Counted from the first letter of the stretch, positions 24,444 to 37,722 are shown. The stretch: DNA of 64,000 nucleotides from Nemopilema nomurai (GCA_003864495.1 ML133386.1:1356943-1420942); one strand, 5' to 3'. The notes: generated by a model from the sequence alone, not told the origin. Numbers and translations are program-made.

Positions 24444-24780
24444 AAATGACACAGGGCCTATTTTAAGAAATTTTCAATATTGCACATTTATAATTATATT
24501 TTTTATAGGAAATTTTGTTGTTGCAATCAGCGCAAACCCCTGTGAGCCCCAGGTGTCTTAGCCATGCAAGCGTAGCGAGGAAATGCCCCGAATTTTGAAC
24601 ACGTGTATAGGCCATGACGCAGAAATCACAAACAGACAGACGATAATATACACAATCAACAATAACACTTCAAAACATAAACAAAACAAATATTGGAACA
24701 TGGTCATTCATGAATAGGAACATGGTCATTCATCTCTTGTAAACGTAGTCACTATCTCGTGATTTGTCGGGACAGTACAT

Positions 24781-27343
24781 CTAAAAAGTCTTATTAGGTT
24801 CTTTATCTTTCTTTTTATTTAGTTTTTGAATGTCAGTAGCCTCCCTAAATGTTTGCACAAACCACTCCTGTTGGATCGCCTTAGAAGGCTCGACTGCTCT
24901 GTGTCGTTTCTCACTCATCCAATATAAGGCAGCAGGTCTTGGGTCAAACTCAGCAAGGGTTGGCATATTCATATTTACATACAAAATGTGGGCAAGTGTC
25001 TCGTTGGATAAGCTGCTGCGGTCAGCTGTTTTCAGCTGGTTATACAGACTTTCGACGTCAGCAGAATGTGCAGTACAAGCTGCTATTCTTACATATACGG
25101 TGCACAAAGTGCTGAATTCCTTCATTCTGGAGAAGTACTCTACCGATTCCAACAATGACAATGACTTCAATGCAGGTATATTTTTGGCATCAATATACTC
25201 TTCCGATAAACAGGGCAGTGAAAGATCAGCTGCAATCTTTTCGTGAACATTAACTTATTTCATTATCATTGGAACGAAAAGAAATAAATTTCTTTAGCAT
25301 GCTGCTGAGCATTTCGTCATATGAAAGCCTCTCTTTAATGAAATTTTTTAACGATTCTAATATTTCATAGCGAACAGCTGGAAAACTTCGCGAAGATTCA
25401 CTTACGTAACGATGGTGTTCATTTTTTCTTGGATTCCTATTTTTCTCATTCAATTGTTCACCGTGAAAAATGTTTTTCTCTTGGTCAAAATCTTTGTAAA
25501 AAGCAGCTTCCCAGCCTCCAACAACTCGTGATTGATCGAGGAGATCAAGCCTTTTAAGCAGTCAGCTTTCCATTCGGGTAGATCTGTTAAATTGAACTTG
25601 CCATCTTGCATTTTCTTGTGATATCTTGAAAAAACAAACAACAAATCACCAAGAAAAGCTAAGAGCTGCACGTTTTGGATAGCTGTGAGGTATTTGTAGT
25701 AGCCTTGCGATGATTGGTCCGTTCCTGTTTTAAAATAATTCACCAAAGCCCGCCAAGAAACGAGGACAGATTCCAACGGTGAGGAATTAACTTCACTCCA
25801 ACGTACTTCAAACAGTTTCGGAAGCTCGCGAAGTTGCAGTGAGTCTGATTTGGCGATATCCCTAAGCTCTCTTGAACGCAAACCAGACATATGAAAAAAT
25901 GAAGACATAGAAACAAGTGTCGAAAATATCGACTTAACTTTTTGCACACTTTGGGAAACGCTTTTCCAAGCTAAGTCCATTCTGTGTGCGGCGCACCGCA
26001 CCTTTATCAATGGCAAGCCAAATTCTGTATGTTCTTCAGTTAAGGTTGCCCAGAGACTTTTCTTATGTCCTGTATTAAGGTTGGTGCCATCCGTTACAAG
26101 TGAAGTCATATTTCCTGCAACCGATTTCCAATTCGAAGTTATGGATACAGCATCTTTCACTGCTTGCACGTATCCTTGTGTGTTCTGTCTTTTGGCTCTG
26201 CAAGCCCGAGAAACAGAACCTCTAATTTCCCTTCCTGGTTGATAATTTTTGCAATCACATGGCAGTTGTCAATTCTTCTTCTGTCAACTGATCCATCGCA
26301 ACGAAGTGCAAGACATTTTTCAAGCTTTGATTTGACGTTATCTTGATCTGCCACGACCTGAAAGGCCTTATGCTGGCTTGGAGTGACGTATTGGAAGGCC
26401 GAAGACGGTGGATTGAACGCACTGAACTCTTCTTGAAAATCTAAGCCAGCAGCTATCATGTTTGCTATTTCCCTCGATGGCCAACTCCAGGCAGAGAGAG
26501 TGAGCTTTTTTGCATCATTGAAAACGTTCATCATAAGTTTTGCTATTTTGTTTTGTAACTGAGCACTTGCTTTTGCTACCGTGCTTCCTAATTGACTCTT
26601 TTGTATTCTCTTTGCTGGGGTTAAACGTGATGCCTGTTCTGCTTCAACAGCTTTTGCATGCATTTCGCTTCTAAGATGTTCATCAAGAAACTCTTTTCGA
26701 GGAATTGTTCCTTCAATTGTACAAATAGCAGGAATTCTCTTTGACTTGCGAAATGTCTTGATTGTGGCTTGCTGATTGTAACAGGTATCACAACGGACAT
26801 AGCTTCTTCCTTTAATCCCTCCACCCAGTTTAAAATAATAAAAATTTGAACTAAATTTTGTAAAAATACTGTAATCAAGAGATTCAATTTTTTGGTTATC
26901 AGCTGAGGCTCCTGAGGGGTATCCAATTGTAGATGAGGATGTATTAAAAGTTTCTATCAAACTTCTGGTACTATTGCTGTCATCTTCATTGGCAAATGTA
27001 CTTTGTTCATTTTTTTGGTTTCCTTACTATTTGCTGACATGTTTGAATCGTTATCTTCATTAATATCTTTGAAGGCCTCTTCATCCTGGTGTTTTTTAAT
27101 GAAGAAGCTCAGTTTGCTTTGTTGCAGCAACTTTTTCTTTTCGGGTGCATTTTGCTTGTCGTTGTTGTCGCTTGTCTTTGCCATTCGCTTTTTCAAACCA
27201 GAGCATAAATTGCACATTCTTGTGTCGTATGGCAAAAGAGTCAAACAGAAAACATTGTGTGCTGGGCTACCGCATGATCTGCATTTATGCATTGTTGGTC
27301 TCTCGGCATCTTTACAAATGCTGCAAATTTCGGTCATGGCCAT
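24781..27343 (-). pseudogene. hAT transposase with N-terminal cysteine-rich finger, frame-broken
   Basis: Read from 27343 downward in successive frames: 27343-26957, 26960-26157, 26169-25450, 25453-25250, 25170-24781. The first piece has a CSIC...CRSC...H...C...CNLC zinc-binding cluster. The second has a BED-like CDTC finger region. The third has the hAT catalytic-core signature (VTDGTNLN, then KVRCAAHRMDLAWKS). The last has the hAT C-terminal dimerisation region (LSNETLAHILYVNMNMP...ALYWM). The layout resembles the transposases from which vertebrate ZNF862/KIAA1586-type genes derive. Three of the four frame changes sit at short A or T runs and could each be explained by one missing base, so sequence error is possible as well as decay. 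Confidence 0.85.
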
Positions 27344-27709
27344 GGGATGAAACTCAAATTAACTATTCTAACTGGCAAAACATGCTGACTGACTACTCAG
27401 TAATCAGTGAGCTTCTGCTAGATGCCCAGAGCATGATAGGTCAACTGATAAATTGTTACTGAATGTTTTGTCTTCCACAAGATAAATTACGAAATTTACA
27501 GCAGTGCTTACATTTACAAGTAGATGTTTTGTTTTTGGTTCCGGGCATTTCTTTTTGTTGTAAGTCTTGATAAGAGAGTCTTTCCGATGGTCATACGAGA
27601 TTTACAATACATGACCTCTATATCGAACTGACGAAGAAAATTCACATTTTGTGAACAATGCAGGAATCTGAGATACCCGCAAATAGACATTTTCACAAAT
27701 ACAAAAATT

Positions 27710-27783
27710 CAATACTGCACATTTTTGAAATCAATACTGCACGTTTATAAATTAATACTGCACAAAGTGTGCAATACTGCACA
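27710..27783. repeat. Subterminal AATACTGCAC repeats of the hAT element
   Basis: Four copies of AATACTGCAC (or a near match) lie within about 75 bp of the right end, with a related copy near the left end. Clusters like this are usual transposase-binding sites in hAT elements; binding is inferred. Confidence 0.7.
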
Positions 27784-27804
27784 CTGAATGGCCCTGAAAT
27801 GACA

Positions 27805-30800
27805 TTCGGTAGCCAACAAGCAAGCAAGCTCATGAATTTTCTCATAAATTTTTATTGTCTACCCTCGAAAGTCTCGAAGTTTAGAATATTGTTTATTCGT
27901 ATTTAAGGTTCGGTAGCTAGGCGATAGCTACGCAAAATGTGCTGCATCATAGAGAGTAAAGATTCGGTACATTTTGACAGTTTTTAATGATGCAAGCGAT
28001 TTAAACTGTGATGAACATTGCAGTATTAATCTCAGACTTGCATTAAGTAATGATTGTAATGTAATGTCAGGTCATTGATAGACTTCCTGAACACATGTTG
28101 TCTTTTTAGCTGTTAGCACACCTCTTGCTCTTGATAATTAATCATGGGAAAGGAAGGCCTAGGCTGTAATACGCAAAGCAATATGGAAATATGCAAAGTA
28201 AATAAATCGAAATAAGATGTATAATCTTCGGTATCTCTGGTTTTTCACCAATAAACGACGGAAACTCTTCACATGTAGATGGCGACATTCAAAGCATTAA
28301 AAGATGAGTATCCTCCTTCTCCAGCCGTTGTGAGTAATTTTTTCAACCCAGTACCCCTTTTTTGCTCTTTTGCGCACTTTCTCAACAATATCAACTTTTC
28401 GAGTATAAGCCTTTTTAACAGCAGCAATCTTTGTGCTGACGCCATTTCCTTCTACATTATTCGCGGCGAATTCGCACAAGAAAATCTGCCAGTGGAAATT
28501 GAACTTCGAATTTCCAAGCCTTTGACTTGGGTACTTCATTCAATCGTTGAAGCTATGTACAAAGTGATGGGGGCTTGAAATTGTTAGCGCTTTTTTGCAA
28601 CTATAAATATATCTGAATGCAGTAATTATGCCTCAAAGAATGAGTCCAATTTTCGACCAAGTGTAACAGCCAACAGCGGTTATTAGTCAACATGTTTAAC
28701 GCGGAAAGTTAGGTAGATTTGCCTCAATTTTGCCATATCACAACCAGGCTGTAGCAATTCACTGTTATTGCTGTAGGAGCTTACATAGCTAGAAAAGGTG
28801 TTCATAAAACGACATTGTTATAAGCGTTGTTTACTGGGTGTAGGACCAACACAATCAAATTAATAGCGAATTTCAATGAAGACTGACCTAATCTACCCAA
28901 GGTTGATTCTGGAAACTTGACGAGTGCCGATCTTTTTAGAGCGGGAAGGATTTTTAATTAAGTCGCTGTCTTTGCGAAGTTCATTTCACAGTTGCCAGTT
29001 ACATCGATCCATTATGAGATTTCGGATCAAATAATCTCGTGCAGTTATTGTATCTGGCCGAATGATGTCGCACCTATGAAGATCTTTTGAATTTGTTTTA
29101 ATTCGATGGTTTGAAATATTGCGTATAACTCATACATCACGCCATATATATATATATATATTAAACTCGTCAAAACCAGTTAATAGAATTATTTATTGTC
29201 AGCTTATGGCATGCTAAAACGTAGCCTTTAGGCCTATAAAGCATTTTCTTTCTGCCTCAGTTAATCTTCAAGACATTCATTGAGCATCCTTTCACCTTCC
29301 CTAAAAGAAGTTTAGAAAAAAGTTTCGCTCATGTCAAAGTTCAGGGATTTTTTGAACAAGTGCTTTGTGGTACAAAAGTTTTAGGAACTTTCCATGGCTT
29401 CATCGCGATGCTCCTCAAGGCAGAACATAAGACGACAGAAAAGTAAAGAAGATTCTTCACCACATCTAGATCCTCTTACCGGGAGGGTGCCCTGGAAAAT
29501 TTAGAGCAACATGAAATTTCAAAATGTCAAAAGTCTGCCTTTACCTATGAGCATCCTGTTCTATAAATCGGAACATTTGCTTGAAAACTGCTGTAAACAG
29601 GCTCCTTTCCTAGTTTTGTTGGCTGTAATGGTGTTTGCATATTATCATAGTAGCTAATTGGAATCTATTCTAAACCGAATTGCATACGAAAAAGGACGCA
29701 AAGAAGGCAGTTATCCCTTGAAAGGGGCGTTTCCTGACTTTTCAAGGGGCGTGGACGCAAAACGTTTTCTGGGGCAGGCCCCGAGCCCCAATCAAGTTCA
29801 CTACTCAGCTCCTCCACTTTATGCTGCTGCGCGGTCCCTGTTTATCAGTGGTTGCTTCGACCAGTTTTCATGGTCTGCACCGGAGACAGGACGAAGACGT
29901 GCAAGAAATGCATCTAGCAATATTTCGGCTGCTCCCTCGCCACTGCAGGAAATTCCAACAAAGAGAATTTGGACTGTTATCTTTGTGGTATATTTAAAGA
30001 TCTTGCTGTTACAAACTTTGAATCAATATGGTGTCTATCAGGACTGCTATCGATTTGAGCTGAATAGCACAGATAGTTCTTCAAATCAGTCACTGCCTTC
30101 TTCGTTTGCAATTTTGCAACAAAGCTTCTCTTTTCAGCCTGTGACCGAGTCGCTATAATAATGAAGGCTTGATTTCTCAAAAAGTCAAATGCTACAGAAT
30201 CGTCATCCCATTCTTTCGATTTGAAAATGGTAACCAATTTACCTGACAAGTTTTTGAGTGGGCCCAAACAAATTCCTCTTACTTTGCCCGTCGCTACCGG
30301 TATATACTAATAGGTAATATTTGGCGTGCGTCGGAATACCCCAAAGGTTTTATGACTGATACCCAGGGTTCAACAAGAATCTTCCCCTGTGTTTACTCAA
30401 ATGGAGGCCATCAAGGGAGTGAGGCCATGGTCCAAGTGCGAAGGGTTGAAAACCTTGACTGACCCTTCCCTTGCATCAATAACACCGATTGCTAATCAAT
30501 GGTTGGATTCAAGAAGTTTACGCATATAGGCATCACATTCAGCAAGGTCGAACCAAAGAGCTTTGCGGTGTTCAAAAATGACACATCTACTGTTTTAGGC
30601 CAAATCTACCGTACGAAAATGGCCTCGACTTTCAGAAGCCAATCGTTTTAAAAACTGAGGGTTACTATAACTTTGGGTAGTAGGCTTGAGTCGTCTGACA
30701 ACCGTTGTTGAAGGTTAGAGTAGCAACTTAAACGGTCTTTTTATATTCAGATAAATGCATGTGGAAAAACGACATTGTATCTTTTTGCGAACTAAACATT

Positions 30801-31074
30801 TACAAAACCATTTTCAGGTGTAATTTCGAACTAGGCTCTTGGATATAATAATGATGGCAATAGTATATACATGCGCATCTAAAAATGTAAATATGATTAT
30901 AAAATTTGGCTGCTTATAATCTAAATAACTTTCTTGGTGCTCTCAATTTTCACTATTTTCTCAGTCTTTATCAAAATTAACAGTTGACAGTGTTCTTTCA
31001 GTTTTCATTTGTGTACTTCTGATTAAAACCTGGTTTTGCTTTTTTAATGTATTCTGAGGGCTTTTGGGTGCAAA
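27805..31074. other. Intergenic DNA between the hAT element and NUDT17-like gene
   Basis: An (AT)n run lies at about 29144-29162. Frames at 28297-28539 (-), 29658-30158 (+) and 29977-30267 (-) are unrecognised; the last has a plausible protein-like composition but no family match or splice context. A further 5' exon of the NUDT17-like gene could lie in the final kilobase. Confidence 0.45.
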
Positions 31075-34057
31075 ATGCTCAAAATGACAGTTGGTTTTCA
31101 GTACAACCATGGCAAGTTAGCTATTTATCCTGCAGATGAAGGTATCATGCTAGAGGTAAAGGTTCTTCCAAGACTTCCATGTATACCCTTGAAATTTTGT
31201 GTCGTTTCTCACATATTCACATGACCAAGACACCACTGTTTTTTGGGATGGTGTATAAATTCTAGTTTCCCAAGTTTATTTTTTGACAACTTGCATGTTG
31301 TCTGTCTGTCTGTTTCACTCGGTCAAAAAGGTAAGGATTGATTAGGTATGTATATGTCAGCTATTGATAGGTGTTCACAAAACAGTAGACAGTAAAATAT
31401 TTTGGTTTTAGTTTCATAAAATTTATTCAAAGCCAGTATACTTTGCTTGTAGACATTTTTACCTTGTTAAAATTCATTTTGATAGTGGAATATTAAGATA
31501 CATTTTACAAATAAAGCAGTTTCTGTTTTTAGCATTCTCCTGGTTGCCCATGCTGCTTTTTAACATCAAATGATATTAAAAGTATTGAACAAAATCATAA
31601 AGATGCTGGAGTTAGAGTTGGGGTTTCTGTGCTAGTCCAGTCATCAGACAAGAAAGTTCTTATTACAAGGAGGTCTAAGCATTTGAGAACATTCCCAGGA
31701 GTCTGGGTCCCTCCAGGTAGCATTATGTTCAACTTGTTTGCATTTTGTTCTTAAATTATTGAGGAACATTCATCAAGAACATTTGTCATTGTTTTTGGTC
31801 CAATTCTCCTCAGTGAGTGATGATTTGTAAAAACCATCACATTTTTTCAATTTACAGCAAATTATCAATGCCTTAAATTTATTTCTTTCCATTTCCAGAA
31901 ATACTCTCATGATCATGACACCGGTCCAATGGCCTACAGGTGCCACTGCAAAACTTATGGTATAAAGTTTTCTCCTAAGAAAGTAAGTTTTGCTGTGATA
32001 CAGAAAGTTTTGCCCTGGCACCTGTGGGCCATGGTCCACCAGAAATTTTAGACTCAGTTAATCATGACTTACAATTAAAGATGGTTTAGGTCCAGAAGCT
32101 GTTTGGCAGTTGCATGAATAACCCGGAAGAAAGAAAGAAAGTCTTATCTGGATGCTGTGAGATTTTAAGGTGGTGGCTGACTAACAACGAGGCATATTGA
32201 TCTCAATTTCCTTTAACTGCAAATGGGGCTTGTATGATTATCTTGTATCCACCACAGGAAATTCCATTCACTATGACAAACACATTTGGTTCCTTTTTTG
32301 TGAATGAAAAGTTGATTCTGACATCATCTGGCTTCTGGTCTATAGATAGTATTGCAGATTTAGAAAAGGCAAATGTCTCTTTTCGAAAGAATGAAAAACA
32401 CGAATTTGTATCACATGGCCACACTGTGGTGGTAAGGTAGAAGGAGAATGTAAAGCCAAGGAATGGCATGTCAGATATCCAGGAAAGTGGATAAGATGAC
32501 AGCAACAAAGGGGAATGGTTTTTATGACCTCCATACTTGCAGACAATGCTCCTGTTTGTGAGACTATACTTTTTACCTTATATTATTAGGTGGGCACCTT
32601 GAAGAAGGAGAAAGTGTGAGTTTTTTCCTTACCTTTGCATGCTTTTGTTAGCAACATTCATTGAGAAGTAATTTCAGCATTGATGGGCAGGAACGCAATC
32701 CTTCTAGGTGGATGGAAACATGGTCTTAGCGTTGTAGACCACATGACAGGTCACTGCTGAATATCAGAAATTAAGGTGTTAAGTAACTTTGATTGGTCAA
32801 TTGTAATCAAGCGTAGGCTCTTCAGTGTAACCAATCTTTGTATTCAATCACACACTAGCGTTTTTTCAATTCGCATCTGTTTATTTTGTCAGCTTTTGGT
32901 TATTTTCTGACGCTTGCATACTCTGAGAACTAAAAAGTACTTTGATATGAAAAAACTGGTTCCGCTATTTCCAGCTATTGGAAAATTTTAACTCTGTAAT
33001 TTGAAATTCCCTAGCTTATTGAAAGTCATGATTGTTATTGACACATTTCGATTTGTAGCTAGAAGAAGCAGCTATGCGTGAACTTGAAGAAGAGACAGGG
33101 TTAACTGTGGAGAAGGCTCAGTATGGCGAAGGGTTGGTTCTTGGACTCTGGGAGGTATGTTTTTCTTTTGGCAGAAACATGTGCACTTCACCTCACAGGG
33201 TGGTATTGCAGAAGTGCAAAGGAAATTCATTTAGCTTTGCTTGAATAAAGTAATCACCCGTCAGATTTGACAGAGGGGTCATCAGGGTTTGCTTTTTTTT
33301 GTTTAATAGCTTAGATGGCAGGTTGGCAAATTTGTCACTTATTTGCCTGATTTGCAAAGATGATTGCTATGAATTAGTCAAGACTGCTTCTTTGCCTTTT
33401 TTCGCCTGCAAGCCCTCATTCAAGTCGAACAGTGTTACTCTTACACCCCGATATTTTCTTCGTAGTCTGTCTACCCGCCTTTGTTTTCTTTGGGACTACC
33501 TAAACGACACCATATTGTTGTATATCTTTTGGCCAAATCATGTAAGATTTTGTGTATTTTCAGCTCAAAACAAGAAATATCAAGCTAACGCAAGCTAATT
33601 TATCGGAGTCATTGTAATAGGATGTTTCTTTCATATGCAGCACAATTTTCAAAGGAAACAATGAGCATGTTCTGGTACTTGAAGTAACCATTGTGTTGTT
33701 ATAAAGTAAAAATAGGTTCTATCTTCTGTCTTCTCTCTTTGCTTCTAGAGAGGCCTTTTTTGCTAAAGATTATCACTTTTCCTTCGTAGGGCCACAGTAT
33801 TTGAGAATGGCTGCAAACAATCCAAGAACCTATGTCAATCGAAGCTAATGGCCTCTGTGCCAGTTGGTGCTGGCTGCGAAGGTCAGGATCACGAAAGGCT
33901 TTCCACTGGCACTAAATTTGCGCTGAAACAATGGGCGAAGGCTCTGTTCACTGAAGATGGCATGCCCAAGCTCACCAAGGCAGACTCCATTGGCTCACTT
34001 TTCCATGTTATCACGCACGAGGGCCACAAACCAGCCAAATTCCCATTTCTTGGATAA
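31075..34057 (+). CDS. NUDT17: NUDT17-like Nudix hydrolase, 7 exons, about 257 aa
   Basis: Exons: 31075-31155, 31533-31716, 32590-32615, 33059-33154, 33466-33541, 33641-33683, 33790-34057 (TAA). Phases agree throughout. The Nudix box G-x5-E-x7-REL-x-EE-x-G (residues 90-112) is assembled from exons 3 and 4, with the 26-bp exon 3 supplying GGHLEEGES. Family-specific stretches include LVQSSDKKVLITRR with VWVPPGG (exons 2-3), GLPKRHHIVVYLLAK (exon 5) and ERLSTGTKFALKQW (exon 7), all close to human NUDT17 as I remember it. The family hydrolyses nucleoside-diphosphate-linked compounds. The model is shorter than human NUDT17 (about 328 aa), mainly at the N-terminus, so an upstream exon is probably missing. 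Exon 6 is supported only by splice signals and phase. Confidence 0.85.
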
Positions 34058-37000
34058 AAATGGTTATCCCTTTTCTGTGGTCCTCTAACTTGGCACAGCT
34101 AGGCACAAGTAGTTGGATTGCTTCAGGTGAATACCATCTTATGACATTGTGCAGCTGCTGCTTTGAAGGCATTGGCAGTGTTGGTAAAGGGTGCCATCTC
34201 TTCAATGAAAGCTTGAGAAAGGAAAACTTGCGCTAAAAACGTGTAGGAATTTATCATCCTATGCTTGGCGAGCCATCAGTTTTCCTTGCTCAGTAGAGCA
34301 GGGCAGTTGGTCATTAGACCTGGCAGTCTTTGCCCGCCTCACTGACTGTTCCTGTTCTGGCCATTCGTATTCCTTCGTCTTGTAGACGCTTGATGTACAA
34401 ACGCGTACCACATCATACAACCTCTATTCAATGCAGTGTAATCTCATAACTGCGCACGCATTATTTGTCACAGAAAGTATCCAGCTAGAACTTGCAGTGC
34501 AATTTATTCTTTGTGCTACTCTCATTAATGGCACAGGCAAATCGTCTTTATAAAGCAGTGATTTGCTTTTTTTCATTTTTAATTCCTAAAAAATGTTTTT
34601 TGGTTCAAAACGTCACGGTAACGTTAAAAACAGAGAAAACTTGGCTTAGGTGTGTACATTGATAGCCAGTTGCGGATCGAAAACACTAGACGGTTGTGAG
34701 AAGAACTTTATCAATAACAATCGCTACTCCTAGCCATTGTGGGGTGGGGAAGAAAATGTATAAGCCTTGCTCAAATTTCCGCTCCAGTACCTATGATCCT
34801 TTTACGTCAACGGAGAAATCGTTTAAGTACTTAGCTACATACTGATGAATGGGTCTGACATCTGGTACAACATTTTTGTTCAGATTAGGAATAAATGGTC
34901 ATTTTTAGCTTGCTTAGTAGTGTCAGATGTCACAGACTTATGAAAATGTGGACAGCTCTGAGTCTAAACAGATTTGTAGGCGGACATGAGATTATTCAGG
35001 TGGGCAACCTGGCTCAAGGCTTTTGAAAAATGGATTTTAGATTGACAAGAAAGCGTTTGTCATTTCCATGTAAGATCTGGCTTTATTGACGAAATTTAAC
35101 GAACCCGGACGTGGTCCAAAGAATTACCAGAGAAGCGTTTAACTTTTACCAATTTTTTTAATTCATACGTTTCTAGTAATCGTGCAATGACACCCAGGGT
35201 CGTTGATAGACGGCCCGGGCCCCGGACCTTTACGCCGCTTACAACCCCTCCCTCCCTCTCTACGCTCCTGATGACATCCATTGAACATTTATAGAGAAGT
35301 ACGTTAGTGACAAACGAGAATTTAACTTGTAGCATTATTAAATTTGTCAGAGCTAGCGGAGATTTTACTGGCTGTTTGTTTATCCAGCCACTAATAATTT
35401 TAATTCTCGAATTTATAGAATCTTCAGGGCGATTATGCTACAATAATTTTTAAAGGGAAGATAATCTCATTTATTTCTGGTTAAATTGGTTCTGTCGCAT
35501 ATATTGCTTCACTTGATATCTGTTTAACACAGCACCTTGCAATGATTTGAATCCATTCAGCTTCCATCAATGGTATGGTCAAATGGCTGCAAAAATGATC
35601 AGCATCATTTTATCAAAACATTCTGTTAGTAAGAGCTGATTTGATGATTCTTTTGTTTTCAACAGGAAACAGTTTTTAATCTATAAATTAACATATAAAT
35701 CGTTTGTCTTTTATTTTGTCAACATGTCATAAGGAAATTTAGTTAACATTCCTATATAATACTTACATGGGCTTTAAAAGTAGCATCAATTTGGTGGTGA
35801 ATGACTTATTTTATATTTTATTCATTCGTTTCTAATAAACATTTTAGAGCACTTTGGAGTAAGAATAAGCTAGTGACTTACCAATCTAAACTTCTGGGAC
35901 CTTTCACGTTTCCAGACCGTGGCAAAGGCCATCGTCATCGTATTTGCCCAGTTTCTTGTCTCTTCCACAATTTAAAGAAACTGTCACTATAAAATCTGCT
36001 GCATGCTAGATTATCAGCCCACAACTATTAACACTAGCTGCATGTACCTTCTGCAAAGCCATTTGCTTTGATTTGACCTATGGAAGTAAGACGTTGGCAA
36101 CAGAGACCATGATATCAAACACTCGCAACGCTCCAATCCACAATCCCAGTCTTTAGTCTCTCTCATTGTATTTCTAGAAGCTAATCAGACACCAATCTTT
36201 TGGGGAAAAAACTTTGTATAAGTAGGACATAAGGCGTTTTTTGCCACAGAATAAAGTGATTGTATGTGCATAATTACCTTTTTGGAAATGTGTTATTAAA
36301 TGTGTCACAATTAATGTGTGGTGGACTTTGTATTTCTAAAAGGACTGAGAGAAATGGAACTTGTATAAACCAAAAGTTACTTTCCTGGAGAGCTTAATTA
36401 TTGAAAAGGTCTTGAGGATGGCCAGATCTTTGAGTTTCTGGATCAGAGCCATGCTTTGCTCCGAGTATTCAATTAAGCGTGTTGCTTTCTAGGAATAAAC
36501 AATTGTTTCAATTAATTAACAATATTCCAGCAATAAGTCTGCCTGCCTATGGTTTGTTATTTTGGCAAAATACATTTTTGAAGATGAAGAAACAGGGTAC
36601 ATGAGCACTTTATATCAAACTAGGATTTATAATTAGAATGAAAACTTGAGGTATAGGCATCATTCTTGGCAGCATGGTCTGTTATGAAGGGAAAACAGTC
36701 AGACCCATGACAGAACACCTTATTATATCACACAAGAGAAAGCTTTAAAAAATACCAAATTTGATGGAAGGGTCTCATTTGCTCCAAAATGACAAGAACA
36801 TATTGATAATAGAGTTAAATTCAGTTAAATTCAGTTAAATAAGTTATACATTGACAAGAGAGAGTTGAATTTTGGTCGTTTAAACTCACATCTTTACACT
36901 CAACCGTATTTAAAGCCGTTTCCCGGATGTACAGCAATGGATGAATTTGACATCCTCTATAAGATTTTTGTCATGTACTGCTTTGACTCTATAATACCCT

Positions 37001-37722
37001 TATTGATCCACTTCAGGAAAGAGGTAATTTTCTTAATTGCTCTGTTCCTTTACTTTGGAAACGATGCCTTTTTTAAATAACCATCCAAAACAAGAATCAG
37101 TTTTGTTTGACTTGCTATTTATATTTGATTTTCTATTGACACTTATTTAGTAATTAATAACTAATTAATAAGCTGAAATGAAAACACAAATTGTAAACAA
37201 CAAAAACCATGTAACAATATGAAGTTGGTTTATTTCAATGGGCAAATGATGGGAGTTTGAAAGTTTTCTGGTAAATCATGGACTGACATAGTAAGATCTT
37301 GTTATGCCAAAACAAGTTGTGCACAAAAAGGGAATGGATGGTGTGCAAGAGCAATCACTTCCCAGTTAGGCTTGATTAAGATGAAATATAAATTATGAAT
37401 ATTTGGTATTCTTGCTAATATTCGGGTGCTTAATTACAGCAAGAAAAAGCAATTAAAATGACTCGTTCTGTAAGGGATTATTAATAATGAAAATTCATAG
37501 TGTTTTCAAAACCTTCAATGCCAAATTGGGCAGTTATTACATCTTAATCAAATAATCAAATTTCTGTCAGACCTTTTGCGTAAGTTATCAAAATGGAAGC
37601 AACAAATCAACATTTTACCATTCATCAACCACATAACAGCAATGGTATGTATTCAAAGCTTGACTAGTAATTATCCTGTCTGGTGTAAACACAAAACATG
37701 CAAACTTGTTTGATTGTAATTT
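34058..37722. other. Intergenic DNA between NUDT17-like and PTTG1IP-like genes
   Basis: No gene recognised. GTTAAATTCA repeats three times near 36815-36842. A short segment at 34608-34625 followed by TTAAAAACAG resembles the right end of the TTAA element at 19024-19932. No tRNA-like or long inverted repeat was noticed. Confidence 0.5.

Larger units (their letters stand above)
24452..27796 (-). mobile_element. hAT-superfamily DNA transposon, complete ends (3345 bp)
   Basis: The element begins CAGGGCCTATTTT at 24452 and ends, read from the other strand, CAGGGCCATTCAG at 27796. It is flanked by a perfect 8-bp duplication AAATGACA (24444-24451 and 27797-27804), the size typical of hAT. Subterminal copies of AATACTGCAC cluster inside the right end (about 27710-27783), and a related AATATTGCAC lies near the left end (24478). 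The transposase is on the minus strand and broken by frame changes. A short direct repeat (GAACATGGTCATTCAT twice, 24696-24733) lies in the non-coding left part. Confidence 0.92.

Noticed and set aside
29658..30267. Possible genes on both strands before NUDT17
   Set aside because: Neither translation is recognised and they overlap in antisense. Left as unassigned intergenic sequence.
32234..32440. 68-codon frame inside NUDT17 intron 2 as an exon
   Set aside because: It would split the Nudix box between VWVPPG and GHLEEGE. The 26-bp exon at 32590 joins them correctly.
33555..33605. Alternative NUDT17 exon after GTGTATTTTCAG
   Set aside because: It would need a 22-bp intron and runs into a stop codon after about 11 residues. 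The exon at 33641-33683 fits phase on both sides.
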